A stretch of DNA of 64,000 bases. Origin: CAWCBG01 sp963793845. Its GTDB lineage: Bacteria; Acidobacteriota; Terriglobia; Terriglobales; Acidobacteriaceae. The stretch lies in contig CAWCBG010000008.1 in the NCBI GenBank assembly GCA_963793845.1, positions 1-64,000 of the forward strand, in the 5' to 3' direction. The notes beneath the pieces are model-generated. The model had not been told where the DNA came from. It searched no databases and was given only the letters and a program-made list of their open reading frames with translations. Each line of letters starts with the position of its first letter. The first letter of the stretch is position 1. This document shows positions 54,020 to 62,455 of the stretch, in pieces. A program made the position numbers and the translations under genes.

Positions 54020-55091
54020 GTACCCTCGCAGTCCCGCCGGTGATGCTCCAGACCAGAAGTCTGGCCAGCGCATTGACGATCAGAGTGACCAGGAACAGAG
54101 CCAGGCCGATCTCGACCAGGGCGCTGAGGTACAGATCGCCAGTTGCCTCGGTGAACTCGTTCGCGATCACGCTTGCCATGGTGTATCCGGGAGCAAACAG
54201 TGACTTGGCAATCTCTGGCCGGTTACCGATCACCATGGTCACCGCCATGGTCTCGCCGAGCGCGCGTCCGAGGCCAAGGATGACACCGCCAACAATGCCG
54301 ATGCGTGCGTTACGGAGCACGCCCATGCGAATCATTTCCCAGCGGGTTGCCCCCAGGGCAAGGACCGCCTCCCTCTGATTCTGCGGCACGGCTGTCATCA
54401 CTTCGCGCGTGATGGAGGCGATGACGGGAACCACCATGATTGCCAGAATGATGCCAGCAGCCAGCATTCCGATCCCATAGATTGGACCGGTGAATAGGCC
54501 TGTCCATCCCAGCGTTTTGGCGAGGAAAGGTTCGACGTACTCGCGCAGCAGCGGGGCCAAAACAAAAATTCCCCACAATCCATAAATGACACTGGGAATC
54601 GCCGCCAGCAACTCCACCAGAAACGAGATGTAGGCGCGTAGCTGCTGCGGGCACATCTCGGTGATATATACCGCGACACCGATGGACGCCGGCACGGCCA
54701 GCAGCAGTGCGAGAAACGAGGAAACCAGGGTGCCGTAGATGAACGGTATAGCACCGAAGCTGCCGGATACCGGGTCCCAGTCATGCCCGTAGAAGAAGCT
54801 GAGCCCGAACTGATGCAGCGACAACTTCGACTTGTCAATCAATTCCCATGCCACCAGCACCACGATGGCAAATACCGAAATGGCGGTGAGGAGGATGATT
54901 ACGCCAAATACGGCATCGGGTATGCGGCTGCTGCGCGGATAAGTATCGCGAATTTTCTGCAAAGCGGTCGCAGGAAATTTGGGCTCGCGCTGCTGACTGC
55001 TCGTCTTAGCCATCGAAGGGATAGCTGTGACGGGCTGCTTGAGCTGGCCAAGCGGTTCCGGCGGGTTCATGGGATCGACGCTATCAGGCAT
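54012..55091 (-). CDS. pstC: Phosphate ABC transporter permease PstC
   Basis: PstC is the other membrane channel. Hydrophobic segments and the loop TAVPQNQREAVLALGATRWEMIRMGVLRNARIGIVGGVILGLGRALGETMAV mark the family. The first about 50 residues are a hydrophilic extension (MPDSVDPMNPPEPLGQ and so on). A Pho-box-like repeat ends only two bases before ATG 55091, so translation may start downstream, for instance at ATG 55070 or ATG 55013. Confidence 0.93.
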   Translation of the reverse strand: MPDSVDPMNPPEPLGQLKQPVTAIPSMAKTSSQQREPKFPATALQKIRDTYPRSSRIPDAVFGVIILLTAISVFAIVVLVAWELIDKSKLSLHQFGLSFFYGHDWDPVSGSFGAIPFIYGTLVSSFLALLLAVPASIGVAVYITEMCPQQLRAYISFLVELLAAIPSVIYGLWGIFVLAPLLREYVEPFLAKTLGWTGLFTGPIYGIGMLAAGIILAIMVVPVIASITREVMTAVPQNQREAVLALGATRWEMIRMGVLRNARIGIVGGVILGLGRALGETMAVTMVIGNRPEIAKSLFAPGYTMASVIANEFTEATGDLYLSALVEIGLALFLVTLIVNALARLLVWSITGGTARVRG

Positions 55092-55093
55092 CT

Positions 55094-55111
55094 GTTACAG
55101 GGGTATTACAA
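55094..55111 (-). promoter_or_regulatory. Pho-box-like direct repeat before pstC
   Basis: On the minus strand TTGTAAT-ACCC-CTGTAAC forms two 7-base units at an 11-base period, the layout of a PhoB box. A weaker third unit AGTTTAC lies one period upstream. The box ends two bases before ATG 55091. Confidence 0.5.
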
Positions 55112-55129
55112 GGCCGTAAACTAGCGGCA

Positions 55130-55199
55130 GCTCCGCGTTGAATCCGTCCCGGGGCATCGAGCCCCGGTTGCAACAGATTGGGAATGCAAGCCGCGGAGC
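55130..55199. repeat. Nested inverted repeats between pstS and pstC
   Basis: Outer arms GCTCCGCG (55130-55137) and CGCGGAGC (55192-55199) enclose an inner hairpin CCGGGGC-ATCGA-GCCCCGG (55149-55167). Such a structure between pstS and pstC could end or protect most transcripts, leaving more pstS than pstC message. No gene is visible in this gap. Confidence 0.5.
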
Positions 55200-55239
55200 G
55201 GCGACATCCCACCCTTGGTACACACGACTCACCGAGCGA

Positions 55240-56247
55240 TCAATGTATCTGACTGGTGATCGCTGCCTTTTCCTTCTCCACCACATCTTTTGGCAGCGGT
55301 GCGTAGGACAGTGACTCTGTCATGGTCTGGCCCTGATCCAACATCCAGAAGAGGAAGTCCTTCAGGATTTTCCCCTTGTTGGCATCTGCAGGATGGGTCG
55401 GAATCAGCAACCAGGTGAAGCTGGCGATCGGATACGCATTCTTGCCGGGAGGATTGGTGATGGATACGCGGAAATCGGCCGGCATCTTGACCCCAGCCGC
55501 GGCTGCGGTTGTGCTCTCCAAACTAGCCTTGATGAAATTCTTCGACGAGTTTTGCATGCTGCCAAACGGGATCTTGTTCTGCAGAGCGTAGATCAACTCG
55601 ATGTAGCCGATAGAGCCGGGCAACTGCCGCACGTTACCGGCAACGCCTTCATTTCCTTTTCCGCCCAAGCCTACAGGCCATTTCACCGAAGTGCCTTTTC
55701 CTACCGAGCCAGCCCATTCCGAACTCACCTTCGACAGATAGTCGGTGAAAATGTAGGAAGTGCCGCTGCCGTCAGAGCGATGCACCACGGTGATGCTCTG
55801 GTTGGGGAAATTCACGCCGGGATTGGACTTGGCGATCCTAGCGTCGTTCCAATTCGAGATCTTTCCCAGATAGATGTCTGCGAGAACATCGGGCGTAAAC
55901 TTCAACTCGGCGCTCACGCCGGGAATGTTATAGGCCGGCACCACCGAGCCGAGAACCGTCGGAACATGAAGCACCTTGACCTTGGACTCTGCGATTTGCT
56001 GATCGGTCATCGGCCCATCGCTGGCGCCGAAGTCGACCGTCCCGGCCTGCACCTGGCGAATGCCTCCTCCGCTACCGATGGACTGGTAGTTAATCTCAAT
56101 ATCGGGATGCAGTTTGTGATACTCACTAAACCACTTGGAATAAATCGGGTAGGGAAATGTGGCGCCAGCCCCATTTAGCGTGGTTTGCGCGAAGGCGCAG
56201 CATGCAAGCAAAGCAATGCACAAGATCACCCTGATAGAGCGAATCAC
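55240..56247 (-). CDS. pstS: Phosphate-binding periplasmic protein PstS
   Basis: PstS captures phosphate for the PstCAB importer. A signal peptide (SIRVILCIALLACCAFAQ) is followed by the phosphate-binding fold: NGAGATFPYPIYSKWFSEYH, QSIGSGGGIRQVQAGTVDFGASDGPM and VVHRSDGSGTSYIFTDYLSKV. The Ser, Gly, Asp and Arg ligands are in these words. The length of 335 residues is normal. A Pho-box-like repeat lies 47-64 bases upstream. Confidence 0.96.
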   Translation of the reverse strand: MIRSIRVILCIALLACCAFAQTTLNGAGATFPYPIYSKWFSEYHKLHPDIEINYQSIGSGGGIRQVQAGTVDFGASDGPMTDQQIAESKVKVLHVPTVLGSVVPAYNIPGVSAELKFTPDVLADIYLGKISNWNDARIAKSNPGVNFPNQSITVVHRSDGSGTSYIFTDYLSKVSSEWAGSVGKGTSVKWPVGLGGKGNEGVAGNVRQLPGSIGYIELIYALQNKIPFGSMQNSSKNFIKASLESTTAAAAGVKMPADFRVSITNPPGKNAYPIASFTWLLIPTHPADANKGKILKDFLFWMLDQGQTMTESLSYAPLPKDVVEKEKAAITSQIH

Positions 56248-56293
56248 GTAGTGTTCCTCCTCATAAGTTCAGGTGTGGTTCTACTCCGGGTTT

Positions 56294-56311
56294 ATTACAG
56301 CTCCGTTACAC
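56294..56311 (-). promoter_or_regulatory. Pho-box-like direct repeat before pstS
   Basis: On the minus strand GTGTAAC-GGAG-CTGTAAT gives two 7-base units at an 11-base period. The second unit, CTGTAAT, resembles the E. coli CTGTCAT half site. It lies 47-64 bases before the pstS start, a good position for PhoB to contact polymerase. Confidence 0.6.
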
Positions 56312-56325
56312 ACGAGTAAATTTCG

Positions 56326-56372
56326 CATGAAGACAAGCACTTACGTGCTTTGCCAACCGGTAGGTCTTCATG
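56326..56372. repeat. Nested inverted repeat upstream of pstS
   Basis: CATGAAGAC (56326-56334) pairs with GTCTTCATG (56364-56372). Immediately inside, AAGCAC pairs with GTGCTT around TTAC. It lies in the 420-base gap between the pstS and second phoU genes. I see no gene in the rest of that gap. Confidence 0.55.
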
Positions 56373-56667
56373 TGTCAATGACTTAGCCTCTATAAAGGCA
56401 ACTAAAAAGGCAACTAAACCTCCGATTCAGTGCGTACAAAAGTTCTGCCACGATGACCTGCTGCCAGATGTCCACCCAGGCAAGGAACAGTCTTGCCCTC
56501 TTAGCCAAAGCATGGGGCTGGTCGGAGCTCGGCATCCCTTGAGCCGGAGTAGTGACGTGACCGGACATGAGGAAGAGCCTCCTTAAGCACCTACTGATTC
56601 GTCGCCCGATGGCCAGGTGAAGCCGTAAAAACGTCAGGTAAAATGGCACGCCATTAGCTGCGCAGAT

Positions 56668-57390
56668 TTACCCTCGCTGCCGCCGTTTCAGATCTTCAAT
56701 GAACATCTGTTCGACCGGCTTGTCGTAGGAGCGAAGCACATGCCGTACGCTGTGCCCGCTCACCAGGTGACAAACTTCCTCCGCCAGATTCTTGGCGTGG
56801 TCACCGGCACGCTCCAGCGACTGAGTCATGAACAATACGTGGAAGCTTTCTTGCCGGGGCGAATTATCGTGATTCTCGAGATGGCGCATGAAGACAAGAT
56901 TGCGCAGCCGGTCCAGTTCCGCATCCGAACGCAACACCGCTAGCGCGCGATTCAGGTCGCGCTGGCTGAACGCATCATGCACGTCGCCCAGCATTCTCTC
57001 CAGTCGCGAGGCCATGAGTGTCAGGTCGCGAATATCCTGCAGATCGATCCGGCTGCCGACCGCCGCCGCGCGGTTGCTGCAGTTCAGTAGCAAATCACCG
57101 ACACGCTCCAGACCGATGATGAATTTCATGCAAGCCAGGAGTTCGCGCGCGTGCTCATCAGACACTTTGGTAATGATCGAAGTCACACCCTGATCAATTT
57201 CACGGTCAAGCGTGTCAAGTTCCTTCTCGCGCTGCCGTACACCATCCAAAAGAGAGGACACGCCCGTAGCGATTCCTTCCGCTACGATTCCTGCGGCAAT
57301 ACGCGTGACGCGACATGCCTGCAAGGTCTGCTCCAGCAGGTGGGCACAGATCGCTTCGGGTGTCGGTAATGCCAGATCAGCCGAACTCAT
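56668..57390 (-). CDS. Second PhoU-domain protein
   Basis: This 240-residue helical protein has two PhoU repeats, with DREIDQGVTSIITKVSDEHARELLACMKFIIGLERVGDLLLNCSNRA in the first and MTQSLERAGDHAKNLAEEVCHLVSG in the second. The N-terminal 20 residues are extra. It lies between pstS and phoR and probably has a regulatory role that differs from that of the phoU gene next to pstB. A PhoU-related metal-binding protein for another transporter is an alternative. Confidence 0.88.
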   Translation of the reverse strand: MSSADLALPTPEAICAHLLEQTLQACRVTRIAAGIVAEGIATGVSSLLDGVRQREKELDTLDREIDQGVTSIITKVSDEHARELLACMKFIIGLERVGDLLLNCSNRAAAVGSRIDLQDIRDLTLMASRLERMLGDVHDAFSQRDLNRALAVLRSDAELDRLRNLVFMRHLENHDNSPRQESFHVLFMTQSLERAGDHAKNLAEEVCHLVSGHSVRHVLRSYDKPVEQMFIEDLKRRQRG

Positions 57391-57582
57391 GGGCCCTCTT
57401 TATGCGACCCCCGTTGACAGACACGTCCTCACCGTTTCCTGCCAAACATCCAGATGGGGGTGCGATGTACGGAGTGCTGCCATTAAGGTAGACGGCGATT
57501 GTGAAATGCGGATGAATTCGTCATGAAGAGCTTGCAAATTCGTGGGATCTCGCCTCGCAAAGCGAGGGCGAGCCGCTCTGGA

Positions 57583-59310
57583 TCAGGCATCCACCAAGAC
57601 GGGCTGGCGAGGCAAGGTGAAATAGAAGGTCGAGCCGTGGTTCAGTTCGCTCTCAACCTTAATCGTTCCTCCGAGGGCCCGGACCACGTGCTTGGCGATG
57701 GCCAAACCAAGTCCAGTGCCTCCCGATTCGCGAGAACGCGCTTTGTCGACACGGTAGAAGCGTTCGAAGAGGCGAGGCAGGTGTTCACTGGAAATTCCAG
57801 CTCCGAAGTCGCGAACGTAGAATTGCACCCCCTCCTCGGTTTCACACGCACCGATGAGAACTTTCCCGCCGCCATTGCCATACTTCAATGCGTTATCAAC
57901 CAGATTGGAAAACACCTGATGGATAGCATCCCGATCGACCCCCACCAGCGAAGTGGCCGTATTCATTGAGGTGATCTCGATACCTCGCGCCGCAGCAATG
58001 TCCTGGTAGGTTTGCACAGCATCGTGCAGTAGTTCACGGGGAGACACCAGCTGAAGATGGAAGCTCTGCTCGCCCGATTCCACGCGGGCCAGCACCAGAA
58101 GGTCCTCGGTCAGGCGGCCCATCCGGACCGCGTTCTTGCGGATGATCTCCAGGAACTCCCGCACGTGATCCGGTACGCCGTCGTTATCCAGAAGAGTTTC
58201 CGCATAGCCTTGAATCGATGTGAGCGGGGTGCGGAGCTCGTGCGATACGTTGGCAATAAAATCGCGCCGCGTTTTTTCCACCCGCTCGATTTCTGTCTGA
58301 TCGTGCAGCACAGCCACAGCGCCGCCGCCGGGCATCGGCGCTGCGGTCAAATCGAAGATGCGCCCGGAAAAAATTTTCGCCGCCCTCGCGTGGGTAATAT
58401 CCCGTCGATCCAGAGCGGTCTGAATCGAATTCAATATTTCGGGATCGCGCGCGGATTGCACAAGCGGCTCTCCCAGCCGTACGCCGCTCGGCAGCAGACG
58501 CTCCATGCGCTGGTTCGCCCACAGCACGCGACCATCCTGGGCAACAGCGATAACTGCCTCCTGCATCGAGTTCAGCAGCGTTTCCAGGGTCTGGCGACTG
58601 TTTTCCAAGGCACGAAAGCCGTCTTCCAGCTTACGGGCGGTCTTGTCGAGCGCCGTCGCCACGTGCGCAATCTCATCCGAAGCGCCTTCCTGGATTCTGG
58701 CGGAGAGGTCTCCGGCGGCCACTCTCTCGGCGAATTCGGTAATGCGCGTTAACCTGCGGCCAATGGAGTACGTGGCAATGAGTGCAAGCAGAATCGCCAC
58801 GCCCATCGCGATCGCCAAAGCTCCTGCCAGATTGCGCGTAATGTGGCGGTTAACTTGGCGAATAGCGGACAGCGGGTAAGCCATACGCACTGCGCCGCCG
58901 GGAATCGGGACCGCAACGTAAAGGAATTCCACACCGACTGTGTGGCTCCATCGTGTTGAACTGCCGATTTGGCCTTGAAGGGCAGAGACGAATTCTGGCC
59001 GACTGGCGTGATTCTCCATTGCCTCGGGTTGGGCTTCGGAGTCGGCCAGTACCTTTCCGGCGGAGTCGATCACGGTCGTCCGCGCGTCAGCCATGCGAGC
59101 GGCCTGAGCGGCAATGTCATGGATGGAGGAGGCCGGCGACGTCTCGACCAGCGAGGCAAACATCAGGGTCTTCTGCTCCAGTGAAGTCTCGATGTCGTGG
59201 CGCAGCATGTCTTCCCAAGCTTTGCGGACCAGTCCGGCCAGTGAGAGCGTACAAGCCGCTATGACCAAAAGACCGGCGAAAAAAAGCTTCAGGAAGATAC
59301 GACTCTTCAT
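57583..59310 (-). CDS. phoR: Phosphate sensor histidine kinase PhoR
   Basis: This 575-residue membrane kinase controls the Pho regulon. It has a first membrane helix (about 7-27), a periplasmic sensor of about 130 residues, a second helix (about 161-182), HAMP (183-236) and PAS (about 243-345). The H-box is SHELRTPLTSIQGYAE with His357. The ATPase domain has NLVDNALKYG, VRDFGAGIS and GGTGLGLAIAKHVV. A periplasmic domain this large is larger than in E. coli PhoR and resembles the Gram-positive layout. Its start overlaps the phoB stop by four bases. Confidence 0.93.
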   Translation of the reverse strand: MKSRIFLKLFFAGLLVIAACTLSLAGLVRKAWEDMLRHDIETSLEQKTLMFASLVETSPASSIHDIAAQAARMADARTTVIDSAGKVLADSEAQPEAMENHASRPEFVSALQGQIGSSTRWSHTVGVEFLYVAVPIPGGAVRMAYPLSAIRQVNRHITRNLAGALAIAMGVAILLALIATYSIGRRLTRITEFAERVAAGDLSARIQEGASDEIAHVATALDKTARKLEDGFRALENSRQTLETLLNSMQEAVIAVAQDGRVLWANQRMERLLPSGVRLGEPLVQSARDPEILNSIQTALDRRDITHARAAKIFSGRIFDLTAAPMPGGGAVAVLHDQTEIERVEKTRRDFIANVSHELRTPLTSIQGYAETLLDNDGVPDHVREFLEIIRKNAVRMGRLTEDLLVLARVESGEQSFHLQLVSPRELLHDAVQTYQDIAAARGIEITSMNTATSLVGVDRDAIHQVFSNLVDNALKYGNGGGKVLIGACETEEGVQFYVRDFGAGISSEHLPRLFERFYRVDKARSRESGGTGLGLAIAKHVVRALGGTIKVESELNHGSTFYFTLPRQPVLVDA

Positions 59311-60068
59311 GGCTTAGGAATTTCGAAACGGTAACCCGCACCTCGCACCGTCTTCAAGTAGCGGGGATCGTCTGCATTCTCCTCTATCTTCTCGCGGATA
59401 CGACGGACATAAACATCGACTGAGCGCGGCGTAACGTAGTGCGTATCACGCCACACCGCATCGAGCAGCTGGTCGCGGGTAAAAACGCGGCCGGGATGCC
59501 GCGCCAGATACTCGAGCAGGCGGAACTCGGTCGCAGTTGTCTGGGTGAGCACACCCCGGACCATGAGCGTCATGCCGCCGCTGTCGATTTCCAGGTCACC
59601 AGCTTTCACCACCGATGGAGCCAACGGCCGCTCGAAGCGTCGCAGCACGGCTCGCACCCGGGCGACGAGCTCGCGCGGACTGAACGGTTTGGGGATGTAG
59701 TCGTCCGCGCCGAGCTCCAGCCCAATCACCTTGTCCGACTCGCTCACCTTGGCAGTCAGAAAGATCACCGGAACCATCGCCAAGGCGGTGGTCTGCCGGA
59801 TGCGGCGGCACAGCTCGAGGCCGTCGCCACCGGGCAACATGATGTCGAGCAGGAAGAGTGCTGGCATCTGCTTTTCCGCCTCGGCAATCACGCCTGCGGC
59901 GCTGGCAAAGGTGCGGACGCCGTAACCAGCCTGTTCCAGCTGATGCCGCACCAGGCGCGAGATGTCGGCGTCATCTTCCACCGAGAAGATGGTTTGCTTC
60001 ACGGCTGTATTGTAGCCGAGCGTAGAGGTTGCGCTGTCGTAAGTAGCCATCACAACCATAAGGTACAT
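59307..60068 (-). CDS. phoB: Phosphate response regulator PhoB (OmpR family)
   Basis: This is the DNA-binding partner of PhoR. The receiver has Asp75 as phosphorylation site (LFLLDIMLPGGDGLEL), with acidic pocket VEDDADIS and Lys in YIPKPFSPRELVARVRAVLRR. The C-terminal winged helix ends SVDVYVRRIREKIEENADDPRYLKTVRGAGYRF. The first about 22 residues do not belong to the family, and the true start may be GTG 60002 (VKQTIFSVEDD) or an upstream ATG; no strong ribosome-binding site settles it. It should bind the Pho boxes at 55094 and 56294. Confidence 0.94.
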   Translation of the reverse strand: MYLMVVMATYDSATSTLGYNTAVKQTIFSVEDDADISRLVRHQLEQAGYGVRTFASAAGVIAEAEKQMPALFLLDIMLPGGDGLELCRRIRQTTALAMVPVIFLTAKVSESDKVIGLELGADDYIPKPFSPRELVARVRAVLRRFERPLAPSVVKAGDLEIDSGGMTLMVRGVLTQTTATEFRLLEYLARHPGRVFTRDQLLDAVWRDTHYVTPRSVDVYVRRIREKIEENADDPRYLKTVRGAGYRFEIPKP

Positions 60069-60178
60069 GCACGATGGTTACAGGATGATGAACGATTCCC
60101 CGCAACTTTCGGCAGGTGCTCTGCATCTCACCCGCCAACGATTTGGCCGCTCTGCGGAGCGGAGTGGGGTAAACGAAG

Positions 60179-61390
60179 GTGGAGCGCGCGTGCCGGCCGC
60201 TCCGTTTGTTCCGAGGCGGCGCTGCAATCGAGGCCCAAGGTTGCCGCGGCTCGCAGTCCGAGCCGAAGCGCCGCAGTTTGCCTTTCTGCTGTCTCTGCGC
60301 CACTCTCAAGCTCCTGCAGCGCCTCGCCGATAACTCGCTCGTGCAGCGCTCCACAATCCTCGCCGCTCTAAGCCTGTCACTCGCCGCCGTCACGCTTGCC
60401 GGCGTCGGTGAGTGGGCTTCAGGAGGATTCGATCCTTCCAGCAGCGACGGAGACGGTTCCGCGTACCTTGCGACCGCTGATTATGCGGGCGGGAGAGTCG
60501 GCGGCGTTCCACCGAACGCTCCGGCAAATCAGCCGCGCGTGACGGATGCTGCGGAATACACGATCCGCCACAACGTCAATGAGGTGCGGCTGCAATTCAC
60601 CGTGGCTGACGAAGCCGGCAAGCCGGTGCAGAATCTTTCGCCCGCTGACATTCGCGTGCTGGACGATCAGTCTCAGGTCGAGCGCTTCCAGGATTTCGCC
60701 CGCGACGACAACCTTCCGCTGCGTCTCGGCGTGCTGCTCGATGCCAGCGATTCGGTCAAGCGCGTGTTGCCGGAAGAGAAGGAGACGGCGCTCAGTTTCC
60801 TGCAGCAGATTCTGCGTCCGCAGAGCGATCGCGCCTTCATCATGGCCTTCGGAAGCCAGGCCAAAATCTGGCAGCAGTCGCCGAATTCAACCGCGCAACT
60901 GGCAACGTCGGTGGAGCGGCTGACCGAACCGGCTTGGGGAACCAACCTTTATGACGCACTCTACGACGCGTGTTCCGAGCGCTTGTGGCAACATCACGAG
61001 TCCGACCTTGTGCATCGCGCGATCGTGCTCATCAGCGATGGCGAAGATACGCAAAGCTATCGCAGTCTGGCTGACGTGATCGCCATCGCGCAGCGCAGCG
61101 AAACTCAAATTTACGCGCTGACCTTACGGCCAAAAAAGAAAACCGGAGCGGGCGACGGCGTTATGCGGCGGCTGGCGGAAGCCACCGGCGGCCGCTTCTT
61201 CCTGGCGTCCAGCAGCCAGGAAATGCAGAGCGCCTTTGCCGACATCGAGCAGGAGATGCGCAGCCAGTATTTCGTCACCTTCCAGCCGCAGCAGTCGAAG
61301 CCCGGATTTCATCAGCTGCGGGTCGAGCTGCGCGCGCCACAACGCTTCCAGGTCCATGCTCGCCAAGGCTACTTCGCCGCAGAAAACTGA
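60179..61390 (+). CDS. Secreted/anchored VWFA-related domain protein (second)
   Basis: This VWA-fold protein has about 400 residues. The first about 50 residues are basic and Cys-containing and may not be translated. A hydrophobic segment (STILAALSLSLAAVTLAGVG) then serves as signal or anchor. An N-terminal beta domain (NEVRLQFTVADEAGKPVQNLSPADIRVLDDQ) precedes the VWA domain. The MIDAS reads DASDS (LGVLLDASDSV) rather than DxSGS, still with both serines. The region NLYDALYDACSERL ... IVLISDGEDTQSYRSL and the C-terminal RSQYFVTFQPQQ ... ARQGYFAAEN match the protein at 1419. It is divergent from phoB. A repeat follows its stop by about 70 bases. Confidence 0.8.
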   Translation: MERACRPLRLFRGGAAIEAQGCRGSQSEPKRRSLPFCCLCATLKLLQRLADNSLVQRSTILAALSLSLAAVTLAGVGEWASGGFDPSSSDGDGSAYLATADYAGGRVGGVPPNAPANQPRVTDAAEYTIRHNVNEVRLQFTVADEAGKPVQNLSPADIRVLDDQSQVERFQDFARDDNLPLRLGVLLDASDSVKRVLPEEKETALSFLQQILRPQSDRAFIMAFGSQAKIWQQSPNSTAQLATSVERLTEPAWGTNLYDALYDACSERLWQHHESDLVHRAIVLISDGEDTQSYRSLADVIAIAQRSETQIYALTLRPKKKTGAGDGVMRRLAEATGGRFFLASSSQEMQSAFADIEQEMRSQYFVTFQPQQSKPGFHQLRVELRAPQRFQVHARQGYFAAEN

Positions 61391-61461
61391 GCGTCACCGA
61401 ACCCGCCCGATGTTAACCACTTAAATATCTTTTCCTGCCAAGGCCGCCGGGATTATGGTCT
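61391..61461. other. Gap between the VWFA gene and the repeat
   Basis: No gene or clear signal is visible. A run TTAAATATCTTTTCC occurs at about 61421-61435 but has no obvious hairpin in front of it. Confidence 0.3.
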
Positions 61462-61590
61462 GGTTACCCCCCCTCCCCCTTCACATCCGCAAAATATTCA
61501 AAACATTGACCTGGAAAAAATCTTTCCTCGCAAAATATTCCATCGAAAAGAGTTACAGGTCAAAATATTCAATTTATTGGACTTACATCC
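61462..61590 (+). repeat. CAAAATATT-box intergenic repeat, copy 2
   Basis: The order of parts matches copy 1. A C-rich tract (GGTTACCCCCCCTCCCCC) comes first. Then there are boxes CAAAATATTC at 61490, 61531 and 61561 (spacing 41 and 30), with an AAGAGTTACAGG word before the third box and TTGGACTTA after it. The GGAAAAAATCTTTCC block between boxes one and two corresponds to CAGAAAAAATTCCC in copy 1. It starts 72 bases past the stop of the VWFA gene and runs in the same direction. Confidence 0.75.
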
Positions 61591-61862
61591 CGAAATGGGG
61601 ACAATTCGTCCTGCGAAAGCGGAGGCGGGGTAACGTTTCGGTAATCCTGACGTTCGTGCTCGGATGTCAAAGAGCGTCGCTAAGGCAGCCTGCAAACGGG
61701 GAGTCCGGCAGGCTATCAGGAGGAAACCTGTGCCCAGGCACAACTCTCCTCTGCCCTCAGAACAAGTGTGAGGGGACGTCAGGAGGATAAGCAAGCAAAT
61801 TCGACAGAAAATCGGAGATGGCGTTCCAAAACGGGAACTGCCCAGCGCGAGCGACACGGAAA

Positions 61863-61886
61863 GGCGGGCGGAGCAGCGTGCCCGCC
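61863..61886 (-). terminator. Hairpin downstream of the 61928 gene
   Basis: GGCGGGC (61863-61869) pairs with GCCCGCC (61880-61886) over a 10-base loop; TTTCC follows on the minus strand. It lies about 40 bases past the stop of the minus-strand gene. The segment 61591-61862 contains no recognisable gene. Confidence 0.5.
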
Positions 61887-61927
61887 CGATCTTTCATGGT
61901 GCCGTCGATGTTGCGTGTAGCTTCCCG

Positions 61928-62455
61928 TTATTGCGGGGCTGGCAGTTCAGGGTCCGGTGGCCAACCAAAGTACTTCGTCGCCCCCGTTGCCTCGTTGTAG
62001 ATTTCCAGCGACGGCTTGCATACATCGGGAGGAAGCTGCTTATTGCCCCGCGTAGTCACGCTGACAAAGGCGCGCAGCTCATGACGTTTGCCGGATTCGT
62101 AATTTAGTTTGTTAGCCGACAAATCCACGTACGTCGCGTGGCCGGCAGCCAGGCTCTTGATCGAAGACCCGCCTCGAACCACTCCTGTCTTATCCAGGAA
62201 TAGAAGCACGACATCGCAGACGTCGGGTGGCAGATTGCCAGGCGAACCTGAGCGGTTCACGATGTTCAGTCGGGCGCTTTCGCCTTGGATGACAGCGGAC
62301 ATGGGGAAGGTAAAGGTTGGGTTGAAGTTGGTTTGTGAGAATGCGTTGACTGGCGATCCCGCCGTTATGAGCAGGGTGAAAAGGGTTAACGCTGCTGTGG
62401 CGAGCCAGGATGCCTGGCGACTTTGTTCTGAGAATCTTGCCGGTTCTTTGTACAT
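61928..62455 (-). CDS. Exported protein, unknown
   Basis: This 175-residue protein starts MYKEPARFSEQSRQASWLATAALTLFTLLITAGSPVNAFSQ, a signal peptide. A beta-rich domain follows, with two LPPDVC words (GNLPPDVCDVVLLFLDKTG and QLPPDVCKPSLEIYNEATG). The repeated Cys word suggests a disulfide or an internal duplication. The start at ATG 62455 is preceded by AGGAG. I recognise no family. The start at 62557 would add 34 unrelated residues. Confidence 0.65.
   Translation of the reverse strand: MYKEPARFSEQSRQASWLATAALTLFTLLITAGSPVNAFSQTNFNPTFTFPMSAVIQGESARLNIVNRSGSPGNLPPDVCDVVLLFLDKTGVVRGGSSIKSLAAGHATYVDLSANKLNYESGKRHELRAFVSVTTRGNKQLPPDVCKPSLEIYNEATGATKYFGWPPDPELPAPQ

Noticed and set aside
57549..57572. 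Hairpin CTCGC...GCGAG downstream of phoR
   Set aside because: The stem has a bulge and no U tract follows on the minus strand; too weak to call a terminator.
61690..61790. Possible riboswitch-like GC-rich stems between the repeat and the 61928 gene
   Set aside because: No conserved riboswitch core that I can recognise, and no downstream gene on the plus strand to regulate.
61498..61857. 119-codon frame on the minus strand
   Set aside because: It overlaps repeat copy 2, has no ribosome-binding site and shows no family words.
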